Positions 37,310-48,056 of a DNA stretch of 64,000 nt are shown in pieces; within the stretch, counting starts at the first letter, position 1; every line of letters begins with the position of its first letter. Source of the stretch: Jacaranda mimosifolia (lineage: Eukaryota > Streptophyta > Magnoliopsida > Lamiales > Bignoniaceae); contig CM032131.1 in NCBI GenBank assembly GCA_018894105.1, positions 4,180,501 to 4,244,500 on the forward strand, in the 5' to 3' direction. The position numbers and the translations under genes were made by a program. The notes under the pieces were generated by a model. That model had not been told where the DNA came from and made no database searches. It was given only the letters and a program-made list of their open reading frames with translations.

Positions 37310-38790
37310 TTAGGTCCAGCCTAACCCTTTGCTTCCATAAGCTCTTTGTACCAATCTGGGGTTCCATGTAACTTGAAACATGTCTCCTTGGTATGTCCAG
37401 TATAGTTATAGTGCGAGCAATGTAGGCTTGATTTATCTACTCGTTTATTGCATGCTTTCCCTTTCCTAAAGGCCCGAGCCTCATTATTCCCTTTCCTTCC
37501 TTGTTGGTTCTGACCGACATAGCCAAATTATCCACATTCTCTGTAAAAACTATGTAAACCTCTTTTTGCTTTTCTACTCTTAAGATCATAGAGTACGCCT
37601 TATTCACCGTCGGTAGAGGATCCATGACCAAATTTTGGTTTCTTATATTGTCGTAACCATCATTTAACCTCATCAGAAATTGAACCAGTTTGTTAGATGA
37701 GGTATAGTCTACCATCTGCTTCACTGCCCCGCATGTGCACTGTGGTACTGACAAGAGACATTGAAGCCCATCCCAAAGCTTTTTAATAGGGATGGCACCC
37801 GAGCGGGGCGGGGGCGGAGAGTTACTCTCCCATCTCCGTCCCTAATCCCCGTCATGGAGAATTTTGTGCCCCTGTCCCCATTCCCCGAGCCCCCGCGGAT
37901 CCCCAAAGTTAGTTTATTTTTTTTATTGTGTGCAAACAATGGACTAAAAATAAAGAATAACCTCTATGCACATGATTAAAGCAGCTCTAAGTCGTAATTT
38001 CAAGCAAATTGGTATGAATTAGGGTTTAAAATTTAGGAGAGAGCAAATAAAATTTAGAAATAAAAATTTAAGAATAAAAATAAGTCTAAATTAATTATTT
38101 TATTTATTTATATTTTATGACTAATAAATTTTTATAAATTATATGAAATTACTAAAAAGTATAAAAAATAATATATATATATATTTATATACACACACAT
38201 ATATTAAGGGTATTTTAACGGGGACGGGGATGGGGACTCCGCAGGGTGGGGAGTATGATCCCCGTCCCCATCCCTGAAATAGCTTCAGGAGGGATTTCTT
38301 CCCCATCCCTATCCCCGTGGGGAAAAATTCCCTGAATTCGGGGATCCCCGCGGGGACCACGAAATTGGGGATTATTTTGCCATCCCTACTTTTTAAGCCT
38401 AGTGTAATATTGTGCCACCGTCTAATTGCCTTGGGAGATTGAATTTATTTCTCTCTGCAGCTGGTACAAAATCTTTGGCGGTAGTGGTGTAAAGGAATGC
38501 TTCAACAATTTCTTTTGAAATTGAGTTTAGGATCCATGACCTTACCATGTAATCTGTGCGAATCCACTGCTCGAATTCCTCAGCCTCTTCCTCTGGCATG
38601 GCACATCTCCCATTTATAAACCCTAATTTCATCTTCGCTCCCAATGCTATCTTTACCGATCGACTCCATGTGAGAAAATTACTTTTGGTCAGAGGATTTG
38701 ATACCAGGTTCATACATGGATGATCTGACGATTGGAGATGCAAAGGATTCGCTTCTCCAGCAGGTGCTCTTCCTACTAATAGGTTCCAAA
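37310..38790 (-). pseudogene. Copia gag, split by a hAT MITE
   Basis: The N-terminal part (38743-38400) shows the Copia gag opening with NFLTWSRSVKIALGAK and a following WIRTDYMVRSWILNSIS segment. The continuation (37754-37437) follows on the other side of the MITE at 37787-38388. A zinc-knuckle-like segment with GHTKETCFKLHG lies near 37340-37425. Gag forms the particle that packages element RNA. The MITE and frame breaks make this copy non-functional. Confidence 0.85.
37787..38388. mobile_element. hAT MITE inside Copia gag, perfect 8-bp duplication CTTTTTAA
   Basis: The ends are TAGGGATGGCACCCGAGCGG on the left and TAGGGATGGCAAAATAATCC on the right (complement). CTTTTTAA flanks it at 37779-37786 and 38389-38396. 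GC-rich arms full of GGGGACGGGG words surround an A/T-rich centre. Non-coding, 602 bp. This is a third-level insertion: peroxidase exon, then Copia, then MITE. Confidence 0.93.
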
Positions 38791-38861
38791 CTCATCATCC
38801 TCCGACCATGACTCTTCTATTTTTAGTCTTTTCAATTTTGATTATCCAAAAATTGATACCT

Positions 38862-38873
38862 GCTTTGATACCA
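38862..38873 (-). other. Primer-binding site, tRNA-iMet
   Basis: TGGTATCAAAGC on the minus strand directly abuts the 5' LTR, with one difference from the common TGGTATCAGAGC site. Confidence 0.85.
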
Positions 38874-39137
38874 TGTCAAGTATCAGAGCTCACACAGCAG
38901 AAATGATAAAACCTCATTTTTTATATTTGGATGGGGAGAGGAAAAAAATGATTTATGTGAAAAGAGATGAAAGATATAGAAAGTTTACAGCTAGCCCATA
39001 TATTTATAGAAGACGTGTTAGTTTTGGAGTCAACTACTAAAATGCCCTTAACTAACTACGCAGCTAAGATTAACACACTAACAAACTTGAAAACTGACTA
39101 TAACTTATGGAAGCTATTAATTATGTAAATCTTTACA
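38874..39137 (-). repeat. 5' LTR of the exon-3 Copia element
   Basis: A 264-bp LTR with TG...CA ends on the element strand. It aligns with 33663-33826 with several substitutions and a few small indels, so the insertion is not very recent. Confidence 0.88.
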
Positions 39138-39652
39138 ATCCCACACCATAGGACAATCACAATGTGAATTTTTTCGTGGTAGAATATATAGCAATGGTAT
39201 GGACATTGATGCCGATTTTGCAAGCACCAGTACCCCTCAAATGGTGGAAATAGTAATTTAGTGCCGCTTGACTTGGTAACGCCCACTGCATTTGATAACA
39301 ACTTCTTTAAGAATTTGATGTAAAGGAAGGGATTGCTCCACACAGATCAAGTCTTGTTCAGTGAAGGACCAACGAATAGCATCATCTCTGCATATAGTAG
39401 GAATCCAAGGACATTTTTGTCCGATTTTGCAAGTGCAATGGTTAGAATGGGAGATATTGATCTTCTCACAGGCCAAAATGGGGTCATAAGGAGGATATGC
39501 AGTGCCATTAATTATATGTTAATTGTTTCCTTTTACTTTTCTTTTTTTTTATGTAATTCACATCTTTATTCTTCATTTCATATTCTTTCTTTTAAGTCTA
39601 GATGAATATTGTCAATAGATTTGGTTTGTGGAATTTTCTCTTATGCTCTATA

Positions 39653-39963
39653 TGTAAGGATTAAACTGTACTTAATGTATAAATATTTATGAAAATTGAT
39701 TAAACCCCAAATCTATAACTTCATGTTTTCCATATATATATATATAATAAGTGGGTGTACCTTTCTCTATGAATGTAAAATTTGTAGATACCAACACTTG
39801 ATAACTGTATATGTAAATAGTCATAGTTATACATTATTAAATGGTATACAACCATATGTTACAACTCTTCCATAAATTATAACCAATGAGATTTCATTAT
39901 TTCATATAATTATTAAATCATAAACTAATTAATAATATCACATGAAACACTATTATTCTTACA
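39653..39963 (-). repeat. 3' LTR of the outer Copia element
   Basis: On the element strand it begins TGTAAGAATAATAG at 39963 and ends at 39653. Much of it matches 51805-52301 base for base, with an internal deletion between about 39810 and 39820. Confidence 0.85.
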
Positions 39964-39975
39964 TTCTCCCACTTG
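39964..39975 (-). other. Polypurine tract of the outer Copia element
   Basis: AAGTGGGAGAA on the minus strand immediately precedes the 3' LTR. It is the expected plus-strand primer site. Confidence 0.75.
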
Positions 39976-40089
39976 CTCAATGTGACATAATTTATGATTT
40001 AATAAGAAAACATAATGTGCACGTAATTAAATTATTAAATCCTCATTATATTGGTCTTAACATAATATCACAACTAAGTAAAAGATTAA

Positions 40090-43000
40090 TATGAGTCATG
40101 GCGGCTGTATATCATTATTTCAGCATATATAGTCCCGTCCATGTACAACAACACTAAACCTTTTCCTTATCATGGTTCGTAATAGAGTATGATCTAACTC
40201 TAATATTGATCAACTAGGCCATTAAACTTGTTAATTTAATTCCAAAACATTCATGTATACTATTTAGAAAAAAAAAATCAGAAACAAGTTATAATTGAGC
40301 TCAAAGTGTCAAGTAAATATTACAATCACTTAATCATACTATGGCATTTAATAATGCCAATTCTTTTAACATGCTCATTAAATATTTTAGACCACCATTT
40401 TGTTAATGGATCTGCTATCATAAAATTTGTGCTAATGTATTCAATTGACACTTTCTGTTTTTTGAACTTCTTCCTTAACGGTAATGTATTTTATCTCCAT
40501 ATGCTTAACACCCTTAAAATACTTGTCGTTCAGTAATAAAATTCTGCAACCATAATCCATGTACAGTAACCTCAAAGCATGCTACAAGCTCAGCGTCCAT
40601 GGTAGATGCAACAATGACAGACTGCTTCGCACTTTTTCAATAAATAGCTCCTTCGGCTAATAGGAACAAATAACTGAATGTGGGTTTTCTCAAATCAACA
40701 CATCTGGCAAAATCTGAATCTGAATATCCAACTACTTCTAAGCAATCAATTCTTCTATAAGTAGGCATGCAATCTTTAGTTCCTTGCAAATATTTGAGTG
40801 CTTTCTTTGTAGTTTTCTAGTGTTCCATTTTGAAATACTTTGGTATATACCAAGCATTCCAACAGCAAACTAATATATGGTCTAGTGCAAGTTTGAGCAT
40901 ACCTTAAGCTCCCAACAATAGATGCATAAGGAATATTCTTCATTTGTTCTTTTTCCAAATCATTATTTAGACGTTGCATACGATTAAATTTGTCCTCCTT
41001 CTGAATTGGAACTATTCCTATTGAGCATTTATCCATCTTAAATCTTTCAAGAACTTTATTAATATAGGCTTTTTGAGACAACCCCAATAATCCTTGTGAT
41101 CTATCACGATATGTGTTAATTCTGATCACGTAACTTGTGTTTAACTTACTCCCATTAACCTTTATATATACCGATCAATGGTGTTTTCTTTAAAACTAAA
41201 AGAGGTTATAGTATAATTAAACTTAAGATATCATTGACAGGAAGCTTGTTTAAGTCCATGATTGATTTCTTTAACTTACACACTATGTGTTCCTTTTCTT
41301 TAACTAAAAAGCCTTCAAGCTGAACCATGTAAACTTCTTCATCTAAATCCCCATTAAGAAAGACAACTTTAACATCCATTTGGTATAGCTCTAAATCGTA
41401 ATGAGCTACCAAAGCCAAAATGATTTTAAGTGAATCTTTTTTAGATACTGTGAAAATTTCTATTTATAATCAATGCCATCTTTATTAGTAAAATATTTGG
41501 CAACAAGTCTAGGTTTATATCTTTCAATATTGCCATTAGAGTCTCTCTTTGTCTTAAAGACCCATTTACAACCAATGCTTTTACAACCTTTAGGCAATTC
41601 AACAAGATCCCAAACTTGATTGTCATCCATATATTTCAACTCATCTTCTATTGCATTGACCCATTTATTAGAATCATCACAATTAAAGGCTTGAGAATAT
41701 GAAATTGGATCATCATTTATTCCTATGTCAATATCTGATTCTTGTAGATACACCTCATACCATAAGGGATAGAAGACCTCCTTTCTCTTTGAGATCTTCT
41801 TAATTGAGGTTCCTCTATTACAGGATCATTATTGACATCTTCATTGTAGAGTGTTTGGTCATTTACCTCTTGTTGTTGATTAGCATTAGATTGTATAACA
41901 ACTCTAGAATCAAAAACTTTAGAAGTTATGGGTAAAGGAAATCCTCTTCAACGCTAACATTATGCTATTCCTTACTAGTTTCACCATTTTTAATGAACCT
42001 ACCATTTTCAGTCTCAATGATTCTAGTACTATGATTAGGACAATAAAATTTATACCTCTAGGATTTCTTTGGATATCTAATGAAAAACTCACTGGTCATT
42101 CTAAAATCTAATTTCTTTTCATTTAGATTATAAATTCTTATTTCTATTTGGCAATCCCAAACATGCAAAATTTTAAAACTAGGTTACCTTTTAGTCTACA
42201 ATTCAAAAGGAGTTTTGGAAACTACCTTACTAGGAACCCTATTTAATAAATACATAGGGGTTCTACAATGATAAAGGTAAAGATGAATGACTTAACATGC
42301 TCCTAACCATTTCTAATAAAGTATGATTGTGCCTTTCTGCTACATCATTTTGTTCTGGTGTTCGTGGTATGGGGTACTGAGTACAAATGCCATGTCTCTC
42401 AAGGAATTTAGTGAATGGACCAGGACTTTGTCCCGATTCATCATATTTTTCATAATATTCACTCCCTCTATCAGATCTAATAATTTTCACTTTTTTCTCT
42501 AATTGCCTCTCAATCTCGTTAACATAAATTTCAAGAGCATTCACAGATTAATATTTTTCATGCAATAGATAAACATATCCAAATCATGAAACATCATCAA
42601 TAAAGGTGATAAAGTATTTTTCTCCACCAAAAGATGGAACATCTAAAAGACCACATATATTAATATGTATAATTTCAAGAAGTTGTGTACTTCTTGTGGC
42701 ATTTTTCCTAGTAGTGTATCTTGCAAGTTTTCATTTAATACAATATATACACACTCCAAGATCAGTGAAATCCAACTTAGGAAGAATTTCATTCTTTACT
42801 AATCTTTCCATTCTTTCTTTGGATATATGACTTAAACGTTTATGCCACAAGTAAGTAGATTTCTCATCCACTAAACTACGTTTAGTTCCAAGTTTATGAT
42901 GCAAAGTCATTAAAGCCTTAATAAAATGATTATCCAGTTTAAACTTGCAAAGACTATCACGTAAGATTCCAGAATTGATAATATTATTATTTTAAAATAA

Positions 43001-43290
43001 ACTGAAAGATCCATTACCAAAATAAAAAGTAAATCCTGCTTTATCTAATTTTGACACAAATTAAATTGCAAGAAAAGTAGGTATGTAAAGAGTTTGATAC
43101 AAATCCAAATAATGCCTAATATCTAAAATTAGACGATAAGTGCCAATTCCTTCAACTGGAGCTTTTTGTCTATTTCCCATGTATACAAACTCACTTTGCT
43201 TTATGGTTTGGATCAAAAGGAATCCCTGCATTATATTGGAAATATGAATATTAGAACCAGAGTCAAGCCACCAAGTATTATAAGGAACTT
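40090..43290 (-). pseudogene. Copia pol remnants of the outer element, catalytic RT core deleted
   Basis: In coding order: protease WWLDSGS near 43255-43275; integrase at 42544-42263 with IRSDRGSEYY and TPEQNDVAERHN; the N-terminal RT segments (41753-41460 and 41418-41206) with CKWVFKTK, GDLDEEVYM and VCKLKKSIMDLNK; then RDRSQGLLGLSQKAYINK and NIPYASIVGSL (41129-40900). RNase H-like sequence at 40800-40560 shows SDSDFA and an ASTMDAE-type block. The RT portion that should hold YVDD is absent between about 41230 and 41120. Several stops add to the decay. Similarity is nearest to TNT1-type Copia elements. Confidence 0.82.
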
Positions 43291-43294
43291 CAGT

Positions 43295-45023
43295 TGTTCA
43301 AAATTGGTCTTTTTTGACTAACTATTTAAGTAGGCTCAAGTATTAATTTCTAAGAAATTGATCGTTGTAAACTACGTTGCGAGTAGATGATGATAATGTG
43401 ATTAATTGGCCAAAACCAATTTCAAGTGAATAAGAAATTAATTGTCAAAATGAGTTACTTGATGGTTGACTAAGAAGACTTAAAGAATAAGCCAAAGAAA
43501 TAGGCGGGAAACTCCATCTCACATTGAAAGATGAATAAAAGGTGGGCTAAAATAAATAATTCAAGTGTGGAGGTAAGGGATGGGCCTTGAGAGTTACCTC
43601 AAGTGTTTGGAGGGGAGAGAACCTATAGGGAGGTCAATCTAACCTACACACAAATGCGCCACCACCGCCACCGCCCACTTACCCGCCGAGCCTTCAGCCG
43701 GCTGGGCTGGGCCTGGCCTTGCGCTTGGGCTTGCCTTGGCGTGGTTGAGGCATCAAGACCCATGAATGTATGGGAATACACATATGTAATAGTTAGATTT
43801 AATCAACATACTTAAAATCAACTAGGTGTTGCGCCTATAGCTCTAAGTGCACTACTTTGTTAAGGCTCATGGTCATCCCACCCTAGGAGCATGCTAGGCG
43901 CATTTACTTATTTATGCTTTCCATATCCTATTGATGTATGTGATGCATGGATTAGGATTTAGAAAACCTAAATAAGAAGATAAAATTGGTGAGATCTTGG
44001 CAACTGAGAAAACTCCTCCACTTAGAATGTCTAAGTGCTTCCAAAATATTAAGTCAACATGGATACAAATTAAAAGGAGTTTTAATTAATCCATGCCTTC
44101 TACTAATAGAATGTGACATGACGATGCTACTATCTTTTGTGTGATGGCACTCGAGGCGAGGGTCATACTTTAGGTAGAAAGCTGTGACCATACTTAGTAT
44201 ATGATGCACTTTTGATTTTAGGCTTCCCATGCATTGGCATTTGAGGCGAGGGATGTCTTGGAACAGTCTTGAATCAATGTTTTGCTTGGTAGGCCTGACT
44301 TAACACCCAGTAATGTAGAGGTCATCCATCAAGGGGATCTACATGAAAAATGAGGCAAAATATATCAAGGGTTGTATAAGATACAATTAGCAAAAGTTGT
44401 TTACCTTTTGATTATTTGTGGATGGTACTCGAGGCGATGGTCTACTTACAAGTCTTTGGGGCCTTGATTCTCACTAGGAAACATGATTTTCAAATTCTTC
44501 TAACGGGTGAAGGATTTGATAAAATAATGGGAGAAAAATATGCTTGAAAGACCATAAACATGTTTTCAAATATCAATATTCAATCGCATGCTTATGTTCT
44601 CTTTTTCGCCTTTGATGATTTGCAAAATCTGAAGAATGGCCGAAAATCCACTCAATGTTAATTTGGAAACCAATAAACCAATCGGGCTCAACTTCCATGT
44701 TTGACTTGACCTCAAAATTGTTCTAGATTCCTAGAAAGGGATAAATGTCCTATATCATGGTGCTCTTAATCATGGGATTAATGTAGATCAAAAGACACGT
44801 GAAATGTTCATGAATTGGGTTACAGACTGTCCTGTACCATAGTCTCATGATGACATCTACAAACTTCAAATCTTATGGACACATAAATAGTACCTTGGTT
44901 CAAGTTTACAAGAGTTGTAAAAGTAAATAAGGTATGAGAAGTTGATGTTGTCAAAGCAAATTTTTCAAGCTAGGATAGATGTGACGTCATGTGTCATCGA
45001 CTGCGGTCTAAAGATGATTAGGC
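43295..45023 (+). other. 5' region of the nested Copia element, not resolved
   Basis: The outer pol sequence stops at about 43290 and this DNA begins. It includes a GC-rich patch (43660-43760), three copies of a phrase close to GGCACTCGAGGCGAGGG (about 44146, 44240, 44424), and the approach to gag. I could not align it to the 3' LTR candidate at 50507, so the 5' LTR is either lost or unrecognised. The frame at 43603-43815 has no family signature. Confidence 0.3.
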
Positions 45024-46874
45024 TTGGAGAAGCTTTTCAACTTCGATGTAGTCATGGACAATGATCTCCATGAGGATTGGATCTTTACATCCTCACAGAG
45101 TCTTATTGATCAAAGTGTTGATCTAGATGGAGACTACCATGACAAGGGCATACCACTAATGCTTGCTTCCTTCTCCAAGTCTATGGGCCCCAAGGGTGCT
45201 AGAAAGGGAGGTAAAAGAAAGAAAATATTTTCCTGTAAGGAAAGACAACTATTAAAGGCATTCAGAGTAGTCAAGAAGATTATAGAGGATGTAGTCAATA
45301 TTACTTGCTTCTACTTTGGCAAGAAAGGCCATCGGAAGCGGTATTGCAAGAAATACCTTGCAACCCTTGACAAGGGTATGTATTTTATGGAAGTGCATTT
45401 AAGGATAAATTATTCCTCATGGATATGTGATATCACATGTGATTCTCATCTTTATAATTTGTTACAAAGATTATAAAGAAGAATAAAACTAAATGATAGG
45501 GATATGATCCACTGCCTTGGCAAAGGAGCAAGAGTTTTGGCCAAAGCCAAAGGCATATAATAAGTTAGACTTGGGGAACTCCATACTTGTATTGAACCCT
45601 TATTATTATGTATCATATATTGTTGAGAACATTATTTCAATTTTATTTTGGATAGCGAAGGATTTGATCCTTCTACATCAAATGGGAGATTGAAGATATT
45701 AAAGAATGGGTTCTTTAGTTGCTCATAGTACACTTAACAAAGGATTTTACATTTTTGGATTCTCAAACATCACTGATGCACATTCAATCAAGTAAAAGAA
45801 AGACAACCAAGAAGATGCCATATTGTGGCATGTAAGACTTGGACATATTTCTAGAAATAGGATGAACAGGTTAGAAACTCTCAAAACACTAAATGTTAGT
45901 GGCACTGAGGAACTTTCTACTTGTGAGTCTTGTTTAAAGGAAAAATGACCAAGGCTTCTTCTGTAGGACAAGCGGAGTGAACAACAAGTCCTTAGAATTT
46001 GATCCATACAGATGTTTGTGGCCTACTAAGAGTTAGTGTGAGAAGAAGCTATTCCTACTTCATCATCTTCATCGATGATCATGCTCGGTTCGGACATATG
46101 TATCTTATGAAGTACAAGTTCGAAAGCCTTTGAAAAGTTCAAAGAGTGTAGGAATAAAGTAGAAAAGCAAAAAGGACTAAGTATTAAAGCTCTTCGATCG
46201 GATTGAGGAGAAGATTACTTGAGTATCGAATTTTGGGTTTATCTAAAGGAGAATGAGATTCTCTCTCAATTGACTCCACCCAGTACACTCCAACACAATG
46301 GAGTAGCCGAGAGGAGAAATCGTACCTTGTTGGACATGGTACATTCCATGATGAGCTTTTTCGCTATGCTTATATCCTTTTGGGGATATGCCTTAGAAAT
46401 GGCGGCGAAGCTAGTACCCTCAAAGTCGGTGTCAAAGACACCGCATGAGATATGGTATGGCAAAACACCCTCTTACTCTTATCTAAAAGTTTGGGGGTCT
46501 CCCACTTATGTGAGATGGCTAATGGGAGACAAGTTGGATAGTAGATCCATCTTGTGCAGGTTTGTGGGATACCTAAGAGAGTCTTTGGGTTAATACTTTT
46601 ATGATTCCTCGGAACAAAATGTGTTTGTCTCAAGAAACGTTCACTTTTTGAAAAAGAAATTTCTATTAGATAGAAATGACATTATTACTGAACTTGATGA
46701 AGTTCAAAATGATCATCAAATCTCACAAGCGGTGGAAATAAGTAAACATCAAGAGCATTACATATAACCTCTAAAAAGGTCGAACAGAATCAAGAAGCAA
46801 CCTGAAAGGTTTGGATTCCTTCATGAGACGGGACAATGGGATAGCGATCTGAAGACCTATGAGGAAGCTATATA

Positions 46875-48056
46875 CATTACAAAAAATATGCTTTTTAGTA
46901 TTTCTAATTACGTGTAGTAAATAGTTATTAAGTGTAGTAAAAAGTTATTACTATGCTTATGCTACACTTTTCTAGACGTAGGCATTGTGAGCGAGGTAAA
47001 AACTTCGCTACACTTTTTTAATCGTGGTAATTGATTTTTGCTACGAAATTATCTTCAATTACTAAAAATTTAATGTGTGGTAAAAAGCTATCAAATACAC
47101 CACTATCTTTTATTATAATAAAAAAAGTGTAGTATATAGTAGTTAATTGCTACACTTTGAAAAGTGTAGTAAATACTCACATTATTTATCACCACAAGTA
47201 AATGTAGTAAAAACCAATTAATTTTGGGAGTTTACTTTTTCTATTTATATACACACAGATACTAGGAGCTTATCAGGATTCGAACTCTTGACCTAATTCT
47301 TATGTGTGTGAAAGTGATGCCACTAAGCCAATGACCACTTTGTTAATAATTACCTAATTTAAATGTGTTTGATTACTTAATCAACCTTTGTTAACAATAA
47401 GAGTTATTGGAGACAAATTATTTTGCTTCCAATTTGGTGTTTTCTTACTGTTTTAGAGGAAATTTGTTAGTTAGCTATATTAAGAATTTGATTAATTAAT
47501 CAAATATTTTTTAATAATCAAAATTAAAGGGAATTTTTTATTTTACCTCTACTTTTATTAATTAAAACCATGAGTAGTTAGGAATTTTTTAGGGGTTTTA
47601 TTTTTTAATTTAGAATTTAATTAATTAATAATAAAAATTGAGAGCAATTTTTTAATTTTTCTTGAATATTATTTATTAAGCATTACTTCCAACATATTTT
47701 TCTTCTTTTCTAGTGAAATTTTTTTGATTTAAAATCTTAATCTTTGCCTTCAAATTTTCACAAGTTTCATTGTTTTTACTTCACTAATAAAAAAGTATGG
47801 TTAATTCATTAATTTTCTGCTAAAGTTTACGTAAAATTGTAGTAAATGCACAATATCATTCACCTCGTATAAAAATTGTAGTAAATAAGTATATTATTTG
47901 CTATGATAAGATGAAATGTAGTATTTAATATAATTTTTACCACACATTTGGCATCTTACACTACAATAGTAAAATCATAACAAATAACGCTTTTCTACTA
48001 CACTATTTTTAGCGAAGTAAAAAGTATTATAGCAAAAAGCATATTTTCTTATAGTG
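46875..48056. mobile_element. Non-autonomous CACTA element inside the nested Copia pol
   Basis: The ends are CATTACAAAAAATATGCTTTTT (left) and CACTATAAGAAAATATGCTTTTT (right, complement). Subterminal DNA repeats GTAGTAAA, AAGTGTAGT and similar words on both sides. The 3-bp duplication is probably TAT or ATA, blurred by the surrounding TATATA. Copia reverse transcriptase sequence stops on one side (EEAI) and restarts on the other (DSGHWLDAMKSKMDSMYS). About 1.18 kb, with no transposase. A tRNA-like Pol III box pair lies at 47277-47330. Confidence 0.85.
47277..47330 (-). ncRNA. tRNA-like segment with Pol III A and B boxes inside a CACTA element
   Basis: On the minus strand an A box TGGCTTAGTGG (47330-47320) and a B box GTTCGAATC (47285-47277) match the eukaryotic consensus words, with 45 nt between their first bases. 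The T-arm and acceptor stem pair poorly, so it is not a functional tRNA gene. It is better seen as a tRNA-derived or SINE-like promoter remnant. The same pair with the same spacing recurs at 62700-62753. Confidence 0.5.

Larger units (their letters stand above)
33663..39137 (-). mobile_element. Ty1/copia retrotransposon (Ale/Retrofit-like) in peroxidase exon 3
   Basis: ATCCC flanks both ends (33658-33662 and 39138-39142), a perfect 5-bp duplication made from exon sequence. The right LTR (38874-39137, 264 bp) begins TGTAAAG and ends TTGACA on the minus strand. The left LTR is cut short to about 164 bp (33663-33826). A tRNA-iMet primer-binding site lies at 38862-38873. Between are gag, protease, integrase, reverse transcriptase and RNase H remnants in Copia order. 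Short LTRs, Met priming and the gag opening place it nearest the Ale/Retrofit lineage; that placement is inference. A hAT MITE interrupts gag. Confidence 0.92.

Noticed and set aside
43603..43815. A 70-residue frame with His/Arg and Trp/Ala-rich stretches
   Set aside because: It is translated from a short GC-rich patch with repeated words in Copia-derived DNA. No family match and no splice context.
47277..47330. A genuine tRNA gene
   Set aside because: The A and B boxes fit, but the T-arm and acceptor stem do not pair well and no anticodon arm can be drawn. Kept only as a tRNA-like segment.
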